Below, in pieces: positions 27,701-32,716 of a stretch of DNA of 46,058 nt. The translations under genes were made by a program, and so were the position numbers. Under the pieces are notes generated by a model. The model had not been told where the DNA came from. It did not search any database and was given only the letters and a program-made list of their open reading frames with translations. The stretch is from contig DXZU01000020.1 of assembly GCA_019419525.1 (NCBI GenBank), positions 1 through 46,058 on the forward strand. Direction: 5' to 3'. Numbering within the stretch: the first letter of the stretch is position 1; each line of letters opens with the position of its first letter. The DNA comes from Collinsella sp. (lineage in GTDB: Bacteria; Actinomycetota; Coriobacteriia; Coriobacteriales; Coriobacteriaceae).

Positions 27701-29202
27701 TCGAGCGCGTCTTTCTTAACGCTCGAGGTGTAGTTCACCTGGATGAGCTCAGTATTGTCGACCGTAAGAACACCATCGGTGATCTTAAATTGGCGCAGCG
27801 GAATCAGCGACGCGGGAATCTTGACTGTTACGATATCGCCGGTCTGAGGCTTGCCCTCTTCGGCATGCTGAACGGTGATGACCAGGTTCGCGGCGGCACC
27901 AGTAAATGTATAGGTATCGACGTTGCCTTCGGTCTTCATTTTCAGATCGTCAAACGTCTCGCCGTTGTACACGACAGATGTAAAGTTGTCGACCTGCATA
28001 AAGTCACCCAGCTTATCGGTGAACGTAATGTAGCCGGACTCATGCTCGCCATAACCGCCATGGACCTCTGTCGGGTAACCAGCCTGGATAATGCTTCCCG
28101 AGATCTCTTCGAAGATCTTCTCGAGCTCGTCGGCGCTGGTTGCCGACTTGTAGTAATCGGAGTTTTCCGCACGTGTGCCATAGTCGATGACCCACTTTTC
28201 ACGGCGGCCCTCATAAGTAATGCTTGACGAGGCGCTCGGATAGTTGCTCGACACAGCATGCATGAACTTATTCTCTCTGCTTGTGCCTTCAGCCGTGGGG
28301 ACGGCACTGGGGTTTACGCCGCTAAAGATACCGATCGTATAAATGTCGGCACCTTTATCCTTGATCTTCTTGGCGGTGTTGACGGCGCTATTTGCCACCT
28401 CGTTCTCAAAGTCGCTGTAACTCGTAGGCGAGCCATCGGTGAAGAAGACGACGATCTTCTTGGCGTCGGCGCGACCAAGCGAAAATTGCTCATCAGCCAG
28501 CTCCAAGCCATAGTCGGCGCGCGTGGAACCGTCAGGACTGATAGAGTTGACCGTGCTCTTTAGGCTCTCCGCACCTTTGTCCTTGCAGGGCGTCAGATTC
28601 TTCATGGTCTGCGAATAGTTGCAGGTGGGTCCCCACCAACCATCGCGATATGTTTTGTTGCCAACCTCAGTAGTCTTATCGCCTGCAAACTTAACGATGG
28701 CAACCTGATGCTGTTTGGATTCATCTGTGATGCTTTGGTTTTGCGTGGCGATGGTGTCAATAAAGCGATTGGCGGCCGTCTTCAGCGCATCGATGCGCTT
28801 GGTGGAGCCTCCGTCGCCCATAGGATCACTCATCGAGCCAGAAGCATCCAACACCATCACAATATCGAGCGGTTTTCCGGAAATCGTCGTATCGGATGTC
28901 GAAGAGATGGCCGACAACGTGGTCAGGAAATCCGAATCTCCGTTCTCGACCGCCTTGACCGTCTTGTCGGTCCAGATTCGGCCGACGTTTTGAGTTGTTA
29001 CTTCTTTGCCGTCATAGCCGCCGGCCCAGAACTTCCAGTGGTTGCTGGTGTCGGGGTCGACGACCGTCCCGGTCGCTGTCGGTCCGTCCATTCCTGTGCT
29101 GGACCTGGCGTTGGCCTCGGGCAGCATGGCAAATGCTGCAGCCGGCAACACCAGCACCACGGCCAGTATCACCGCCAAGAGACCCCTCGTGTACTTACTC
29201 AT
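21781..29202 (-). CDS. LPxTG surface protein: VWA domain plus 13 pilin isopeptide repeats
   Basis: 2473 residues. A signal peptide (1-about 30) is followed by a VWA domain (about 85-370) with a complete MIDAS (DASGSMSD, later a Thr in GSTRAD and Asp in FFTDGSPT), as in pilus-tip adhesins. After a linker domain (about 370-690) come 13 tandem Spy0128/FctA-like domains (about 700-2415), each starting T-x-x-L-TGR and ending F-x-N-x-Y. The Lys and Asn there, with a central Glu (YTLRE), make the internal isopeptide bond. Domain 11 carries an acidic EADEA insert. The C-terminus is a Pro-rich wall linker, FLPATGDQ at about 2437, a membrane helix and KR. Start ATG with AGGGAG. No sortase or second pilin is in the window. 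It probably mediates adhesion. DNA of domains 4-7 is nearly repeated. Confidence 0.93.
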   Translation of the reverse strand: MSKYTRGLLAVILAVVLVLPAAAFAMLPEANARSSTGMDGPTATGTVVDPDTSNHWKFWAGGYDGKEVTTQNVGRIWTDKTVKAVENGDSDFLTTLSAISSTSDTTISGKPLDIVMVLDASGSMSDPMGDGGSTKRIDALKTAANRFIDTIATQNQSITDESKQHQVAIVKFAGDKTTEVGNKTYRDGWWGPTCNYSQTMKNLTPCKDKGAESLKSTVNSISPDGSTRADYGLELADEQFSLGRADAKKIVVFFTDGSPTSYSDFENEVANSAVNTAKKIKDKGADIYTIGIFSGVNPSAVPTAEGTSRENKFMHAVSSNYPSASSSITYEGRREKWVIDYGTRAENSDYYKSATSADELEKIFEEISGSIIQAGYPTEVHGGYGEHESGYITFTDKLGDFMQVDNFTSVVYNGETFDDLKMKTEGNVDTYTFTGAAANLVITVQHAEEGKPQTGDIVTVKIPASLIPLRQFKITDGVLTVDNTELIQVNYTSSVKKDALDNLFTPEQVVGLKDYIKSNTITAEDGSKTVNFYANKWNGGTLGDTIANFEPADSNRYYYFQKQTPIYVDKNCTTPATGSLAAEGIYYYKDEFEAKGTDSKVEPRTAIIEFTGGHAAQFEGAIVRDASGNLSFSEGTARLAFIDELHTTKELVGGNPTGTAADVLNPKWNNTSAKSDATEVDVHLGNNGKISFNVTPATVDTKTSFGLTKALEGRDWTDTDEFKFELSATPKNDAPMPASTDATVHKPDPDGKGKAAIDFGEITFNKPGEYTYEVREVKGDAGGITYSDNVATFKVTVTVEATGGLKADVEKISGEREFKNTYSAKTETPLTLEATKTLSGRPMADDEFKFALSYAGHDEVLLNATNKGGKVEFGPLTYTTKSLAKLVEEGKASLDASSDKPTWTIHYIAAEQTGKLHAGVSATVSAIDACVTVVDNGDGTLTATAVYGDAGNEFVNTYTAAPAEASLVGKKNLQVPNGLTPADIAGKFTFTVTGEEGAPMPANASVTNAAKGKVDFGKITFTLDDLNKALGEKPEKREHTFTYTVTESGEVAGVTNDAKPPRTVSYTVTDDSKGNLRVSRKPDGDAAFTFTNAYNVTPIESRVTDQITATKVLTGRELAADEFSFELVEGEGAEVVATGKNAADGKITMSTIEYTKAGKHTYTLREVPGDANNGITYDGKTYTIETAVKDNGDGTLGVEHKLKGADEAKFTNSYRPGSKDSSVTDLIKATKSLTGRDLKAGEFRFELVEGNSAVSTGTNNADGKIVMDPVTYTAAGEHTYTLRETKAGATENGITYSTAEYTIVTIVKDNGDGTLSVEHKLQNVEKAIFENAYNVTPKSFSVTDQITATKVLTGRDLKEGEFSFELVEGEDAKVVATGTNAADGEITMSKIIYNEPGKHAYTLREVPGDAGNGITYDGKTYTIETTVTDNGKGELKAKHELKGADEAKFSNSYKPNPGEFSVTDQITANKVLTGRELKEGEFSFELVEGDKVVATGTNAADGAITTGKVAYDKPGKHAYTLREIKGGTTSKGITYSDAKYTIETTITDNGDGTLKAEHVLKDATAATFKNTYSVAPLDAELDFDLSKVISGRDWTDGDEFSFTITAPEDAPLPDPATVTVSKKDAKDGIAAIKFGKIHYAAAGTYKYEIRENAGSTVGMTYDAHVATAEVTVTENGDGSLTANVTKKENGRFTNTYRTELNYTAAGGLWLSKYLDGRPMTEGQFTFTVTPADDASARALGLLPGANSFKSPAAAEATVGLIDILAGHEVIFTQADAGKTFTYTVAEKNDGQPGYTYDDAVRTVTIAIADDTAGTLTATTTVSGGPEGTHTTVHKSGENKVESALVPFHNSYSATTNTPGGTAAQVVATKTLTGRPMADGEFWFGIAYQGELVAYENLKPNIGGHVSFDTLHYDTKMLANLEAAGLAYRTDKDGKLAWTINYTAYEDLFGLPNGVSATTWSFGFKIIVVDNGDGTLTATVDYGGVEPLFENVYGAEAVDAALTGTKKLQAAEGLTPADITGKFTFTVTADEASAPMPERTTATNDAAGNVDFGKIHFTLEDLNRALGVTDDPTDKAEADEAEADEAEADEAEAEEADTDANADEPSDEPEPAAPTAPRSHTFTYTVTESGSAPGVTNDTNATRKVSYTVSDDGAGHLSVKREGDDGAAFTFTNTYGVAPTDSSVTDQVKTVKRLTGRDLAAGEFTFELLEDGVVVASGTNDVDGNVTLSPIRYEAPGTHTYMLREACPNALGLYKGVTYDGTTYTVVTTVSDNGDGTLTATHKLEGTTESAGFTNKYHAMPTQVSIGAIKVLEGRELKKDEFSFKLVGEDIESTVTNDADGKINFDKFEYDEPGTYVYTISEVKGDEAGMTYDKSVFTATVNVVDDGEGNLKANVAFTKGDKSVEGIVFNNTYKKPETPVPTPDPGTPKTVTNIVKTVKGFLPATGDQQAAALLMAFVIATAGVGALVWGIRKR
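22924..22981 (-). repeat. 15-bp tandem repeat encoding EADEA units
   Basis: About four near-copies of a 15-bp unit (GCCTCGTCGGCCTCT and variants) encode the acidic EADEA insert in pilin domain 11. The frame is kept because the unit is a multiple of three. Slippage here would change loop length without breaking the gene. Confidence 0.75.
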
Positions 29203-29220
29203 CGCGTCTCCCTTCTCGCG

Positions 29221-29335
29221 GTCTCAGACCTTGCAACAGCCTAAAGTTACGAAATGAGACACAATTTGGGCAGGTGACACATGTTCCAGATTCTGTTTTG
29301 GGCGTGAGACAAATGTCTCACCAAAGTTGAGACAC
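29221..29335 (-). promoter_or_regulatory. Cluster of five TGAGAC half-sites upstream of the surface-protein gene
   Basis: TGAGAC occurs at 29255, 29305 and 29328, and its complement GTCTCA at 29221 and 29315. The 29304-29321 pair forms a perfect 8-2-8 palindrome GTGAGACA-AA-TGTCTCAC. They lie 20-135 bp before the ATG at 29202, which is operator geometry. I found no convincing -10/-35 pair here. Confidence 0.55.
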
Positions 29336-29379
29336 GGCGTTTTCGCAGGAAAACGGGTGCGACTCGGAGCCATCAGGCA

Positions 29380-29405
29380 AAAATGATCCGCTTTCCTCCG
29401 TCCCC
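29380..29405. repeat. 26-bp module linked to the palindromic elements, copy 2
   Basis: AAAATGATCCGCTTTCCTCC followed by GTCCCC. It differs from copy 1 by one base and lies about 25 bp before element B'. Confidence 0.7.
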
Positions 29406-29428
29406 AAAGGGGGCAGTCGATGGCGCTC

Positions 29429-29588
29429 GCCACGAAACCGGCCCGTCTACTACGTTTGACCCGATACCCCTGACCATAGCCGCGTTTCATGAAAAACCGC
29501 GGGCAATTTACCTGCGGTTTTGTTTTTGCGTTGTTCGCCATGGTTGAGGGTAGCAGCCTAAACGTAGTAGATGGGCCCATTTCGTGGC
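29429..29588. repeat. Nested palindromic element B'
   Basis: 160 bp between 29-bp inverted arms with three mismatches (29429-29457 and 29560-29588). The core hairpin is AAAACCGC-GGG...CCTGCGGTTTT with T-runs on both sides, like a bidirectional terminator. It has the same internal orientation as A, B and A'. Confidence 0.85.
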
Positions 29589-29619
29589 AAACGGGTCACG
29601 TGGCAGCCCTCGCAAGGCC

Positions 29620-29645
29620 AAAATGACCCGTTTTCCTCCGTCCCC
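29620..29645. repeat. 26-bp module linked to the palindromic elements, copy 3
   Basis: AAAATGACCCGTTTTCCTCC followed by GTCCCC. It differs from copy 1 by one base and lies between B' and A'. Confidence 0.7.
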
Positions 29646-29681
29646 GGGAGATCAAGGGCTGTTACGGATATGGTGCCATTT

Positions 29682-29835
29682 CAAAACTATGCCGGATTAC
29701 GGGGCTAAAGTCGGGACCCTCATCCATACCCTCATTTTTTGAAAAACGGCAGGCTATCTACCTGCGGTTTTGTTTTTGCGATTTTCGGTATGGCCGAGGG
29801 TCCGCTATTCAGCCCCGTAATCCGGCATAGTTTTG
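29682..29835. repeat. Nested palindromic element A'
   Basis: 154 bp between perfect 25-bp inverted arms (29682-29706 and 29811-29835). Compared with A, the sixth base of the CCGG(T/A)TTACGG stretch changes together with its partner on the other arm, so the stem stays perfect. The core hairpin is AAAACGGCAGG...CCTGCGGTTTTG with a T-run. Confidence 0.85.
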
Positions 29836-29866
29836 TTCGTGGCGGCCCAACCGCGCGTTTAAGTGC

Positions 29867-29900
29867 GGGGCCGGTGGGGCAAAATTGCCCCACCGGCCCC
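29867..29900 (-). terminator. Hairpin after the hydrogenase operon
   Basis: Perfect 16-bp arms (GGGGCCGGTGGGGCAA / TTGCCCCACCGGCCCC) with a 2-nt centre lie 22 bp past the echF stop. There is no long T-run, but the stem is very stable and is in the right place to end the operon. Confidence 0.65.
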
Positions 29901-29921
29901 TATTCCAGTTCTATCCCAGCG

Positions 29922-30263
29922 TTACTCCGGCTTGGTTTCTACCGTGGGAGTCTTGTCCGCCGCGACTGGAGTGCGGGCAGCGTCCATAGTCAGGCAGTGT
30001 TTAGGACAGCTCTCGATACACTCGCCGCACACCACGCAAGCGTACGGGTCGATCGACCAGGTACCGCCCTTGCGATCGACCGCGAGCGCGCCCGCCGGGC
30101 AGCGGCGGGCGCACATGCCGCAGCAGATGCACACGTCCATGTCGTTGACGATATGCCCGCGCAAGCGCTCGGGTGCCGTCAGCTTCTCCTGCGGATAGCG
30201 CACCGTGACCGGCTGCTTGACCATAGAACCTAAGGCCGTCTTGGCAAATGTCAGTAAACTCAT
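29922..30263 (-). CDS. echF: Ech-type hydrogenase ferredoxin subunit (EchF / NuoI-like)
   Basis: 113 residues with two C-x2-C-x2-C-x3-C motifs for two [4Fe-4S] clusters (Cys45/48/51/55 and Cys76/79/82/86). An N-terminal amphipathic region resembles the membrane-facing part of NuoI/EchF, and a short Pro/Thr tail follows. It would pass electrons between ferredoxin and the small subunit EchC. Last gene of the operon; it starts 7 bp after the large-subunit stop. Confidence 0.9.
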   Translation of the reverse strand: MSLLTFAKTALGSMVKQPVTVRYPQEKLTAPERLRGHIVNDMDVCICCGMCARRCPAGALAVDRKGGTWSIDPYACVVCGECIESCPKHCLTMDAARTPVAADKTPTVETKPE

Positions 30264-30270
30264 GCCGCGC

Positions 30271-31359
30271 CTACCTTTCCGTGCAGCTAATGCAGGGGTC
30301 GATGGTCAGGATAATCATGGGCACGTTGGCAAGGAGCACGCCCTGCAGCGCATGTGTCAGACCCGCCAGGTTCTGCGACGTCGGCGTGCGCACGCGGAAG
30401 CGGTCCAGGTTCTTGGTGCCGTTACCGCGCACATAGTAATACGCCTCGCCGCGCGGCTGCTCAATCACAACCTCGCCGCGTGCGCCGTCGGCCGGTGTAA
30501 GCTTGGTGCGCCCGCCTATCCCGTCGTGCGGAATCTTGCCCACAAGCTCCTTAATGATGTCCATGGCCTGCGTGACCTCGGCACAGCGCACCTGGCAGCG
30601 GGCATAGCAATCGCCATCGGTAGCAACGATGGGCTCAAACGCAACCAGATCCGCATAGGCACCGTCGTCAAACATGCGCACGTCGTAATCCACGCCCGAG
30701 GCGCGCCCAAACGGGCCGACCATCGACAGATCCAGCGCATCTTTCTTGCTGATCACACCCACGCCATGCAAGCGCTCGCCGCAGCTGTCATCGTCCAAAA
30801 ACGTATGCGCCAGGGCCTCGTAGTCGGGACGCATGGCATCGAGCGTCTGGACAATTCCGGCCAGCTCGGAGTCCTCGATATCGTGCTTAAGGCCGCCGAT
30901 CTCGTTAATCGACAGAATCACGCGGCCACCGCACGTGCTCTCGAAGATCTTGAGAATCTGCTCGCGCAGGGTCCACGAACGATAGAACAGTGCCTCGAAG
31001 CCAAAGGCGTCGGCGAGCAGACCCAGCCACAACAGGTGCGAATGAATACGCGAAAGCTCGTGCAAAATGGTGCGGATATACTGCACGCGGCCGGGCACCT
31101 CGATGTCGAGCATGCGCTCGCAGGCGCTGGCATAACCGTAGCTGTGGCCCACGGCGCAGATGCCACAGATGCGCTCGGCGATGTAGCCAAACTGGTGCAT
31201 GTCGCGCTTTTCGGTGAGCTTCTCGAGCCCGCGGTGCACAAAGCCGATCTGCGGAATTGCCTCGATGACGCGGTCGTCCTCGATTACCAGGTCCAGATGA
31301 AGCGGCTCGGGCAGCACCGGGTGCTGCGGGCCAAACGGAATAACGGAGCGATGTGCCAT
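30271..31359 (-). CDS. echE: Ech-type [NiFe] hydrogenase large subunit (EchE / NuoD-like)
   Basis: 362 residues. Both nickel-binding pairs are present: RICGIC (Cys65, Cys68) near the N-terminus and DPCISC (Cys356, Cys359) at the very end. So this is a true hydrogenase, not a complex I subunit. The protein ends CTER, with no C-terminal extension, so no maturation protease cut would be needed. Ech, CooH and some other group 4 or sensor large subunits share this. The enzyme makes or uses H2 with ferredoxin and pumps ions through the membrane fusion protein encoded at 32717-35599. It sits 5 bp after the echD-like gene. Confidence 0.95.
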   Translation of the reverse strand: MAHRSVIPFGPQHPVLPEPLHLDLVIEDDRVIEAIPQIGFVHRGLEKLTEKRDMHQFGYIAERICGICAVGHSYGYASACERMLDIEVPGRVQYIRTILHELSRIHSHLLWLGLLADAFGFEALFYRSWTLREQILKIFESTCGGRVILSINEIGGLKHDIEDSELAGIVQTLDAMRPDYEALAHTFLDDDSCGERLHGVGVISKKDALDLSMVGPFGRASGVDYDVRMFDDGAYADLVAFEPIVATDGDCYARCQVRCAEVTQAMDIIKELVGKIPHDGIGGRTKLTPADGARGEVVIEQPRGEAYYYVRGNGTKNLDRFRVRTPTSQNLAGLTHALQGVLLANVPMIILTIDPCISCTER

Positions 31360-31364
31360 GGACC

Positions 31365-32084
31365 TTACGCCTCCTTTTTCTGCTTGTCGCGGGCGGCCTT
31401 GGCGGCAAGCGCCGCGCGGACCTTGGCCGCTTTCTCGGGATCCATGGCGGCGAGCTTTGCCTCCATCTCGGCAGCCTTGAGCGCGGCCTTCGCAGCAGTT
31501 TCATCGTGCTGAGCATCGGAGCCGGCAGCCGCAGCGGGCTGAGCGACGGCAGCGCCCGCAGCATCGCCAGCGCCCGCGGTGCCCTCCCCCGCAGCGGCCG
31601 TGGCAGTAGCAGCCTTCTCGGCCGCGGCCTTGCGCGCCTTGGCCTCGGCAGCGGCACGGACCTTCATGGCTTTCTCGCGCGCGGCCTTCACCTCGGGCGT
31701 GATAACGCTCATGGGCTCGGCAGTCGAGACCTGGTAGAAAAAGCCCTTAAAGTCAATCTGTATATCGGTAATGGCAAGACCAAACAGGTCGTGCGCTTCG
31801 TTTTCAAACGGGAATACTGCCGGATAGTACGAGCTGATGGACGGAATCTCCTGGTACTGATTAATTCCCTCAACCACCAGGTTCTCGATCGCATAGCTGC
31901 CGTCCTGCGCAATCTGCTCCTGAGCAGCACGGACGTTGATAAACGTATAGACCAGGCGATACGATCCGTCGTCCACACAGCGCTCGGCGTGCATTTGCAC
32001 AAAGCGCGCGCCGACGCCCTTGAGCGCCTGCACATGCGGCAGGAGCTCGTCGAGCCCGACGGTGGTATAGATAGCCTTTTGCAT
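31365..32084 (-). CDS. echD: Ech-type hydrogenase 30-kDa subunit (EchD / NuoC-like) with Ala-rich tail
   Basis: 239 residues. Residues 1-135 are a Complex1_30kDa domain (motif PFENEAHDLFGLAI). The remaining 100 or so residues are a low-complexity Ala/Glu/Lys helix-forming extension absent from ordinary EchD/NuoC. The tail ends in repeated AAKAALKAAE-type blocks and KKEA. The ATG overlaps the stop of the echC-like gene (TAATG). Confidence 0.88.
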   Translation of the reverse strand: MQKAIYTTVGLDELLPHVQALKGVGARFVQMHAERCVDDGSYRLVYTFINVRAAQEQIAQDGSYAIENLVVEGINQYQEIPSISSYYPAVFPFENEAHDLFGLAITDIQIDFKGFFYQVSTAEPMSVITPEVKAAREKAMKVRAAAEAKARKAAAEKAATATAAAGEGTAGAGDAAGAAVAQPAAAAGSDAQHDETAAKAALKAAEMEAKLAAMDPEKAAKVRAALAAKAARDKQKKEA

Positions 32085-32704
32085 TACTCGGCCTCCTTTG
32101 CAGCGACGGGCGTCTCAGCAGGTGCGTCACCAGCGGCAGGCGCTGCGGGTTTCTCGGCAGGCGCGTCACCGGCACCGTCAGCCCCGGCCCCAGCTGCAGC
32201 CACGAACCCGTCCTCGCCCAACTCAACGCCGCCATCCCAGGTAGCAGCGCCGCCCACGGTAAGCGGGTCACCGCCGGCGCGCATCACGGCCTCCTTCTGA
32301 TCAAGGATGCCGCACGCCTCCACGATGGCATCGATCACGGTCTCGGGACGAATGGCGCACCCGGGCGCATACACGTCCACGGGAATCGCGCGGTCCACGC
32401 CGCCGATCACGTTATAGGCATCGCGGAATACGCCGCCCGAACACGCGCAAATGCCGCACGCCACCACGCACTTGGGCTCGAGCATCTGGCTGTAGATCTG
32501 GCGCACGACGGGCAGGTTCTGGGCATTGACCGACCCCGTCACCAAAAAGATGTCCGCATGCTTGGGGTTGCCGGTGTTGACCACGCCAAAGCGCTCCGCA
32601 TCGAACAGCGGCGTGAGCGAGGCCAGCACCTCGATATCGCATCCGTTGCAGCTCGAGCCGTCGTAATGAATGACCCACGGCGAGCGCGACATTTTATGAT
32701 CCAT
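32084..32704 (-). CDS. echC: Ech-type hydrogenase small subunit (EchC / NuoB-like)
   Basis: 206 residues. Ligands for the proximal [4Fe-4S] cluster are Cys19, Cys22 (CNGC), Cys86 (GICACSGG) and Cys116 (PGC). The body ends near residue 160. The last 40 or so residues are an Ala/Pro/Glu repeat tail (PAEKPAAPAAGDAPAETP), like the extension on the adjacent EchD-like protein. Start ATG with AGGAGG eight bases upstream, 12 bp after the fused membrane gene. Confidence 0.92.
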   Translation of the reverse strand: MDHKMSRSPWVIHYDGSSCNGCDIEVLASLTPLFDAERFGVVNTGNPKHADIFLVTGSVNAQNLPVVRQIYSQMLEPKCVVACGICACSGGVFRDAYNVIGGVDRAIPVDVYAPGCAIRPETVIDAIVEACGILDQKEAVMRAGGDPLTVGGAATWDGGVELGEDGFVAAAGAGADGAGDAPAEKPAAPAAGDAPAETPVAAKEAE

Positions 32705-32716
32705 GGATGCCGCCTC

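Noticed and set aside
29224..29580. 118-codon minus-strand frame in the gap beside the adhesin
   Set aside because: It crosses element B' and the TGAGAC sites, has mixed composition and no ribosome site, and a similar frame appears in element B only because of the shared repeat.
21244..29835. CRISPR array or phage attachment sites
   Set aside because: The repeats are few, long and palindromic with no regular spacers, and no cas, integrase or tRNA gene is near.
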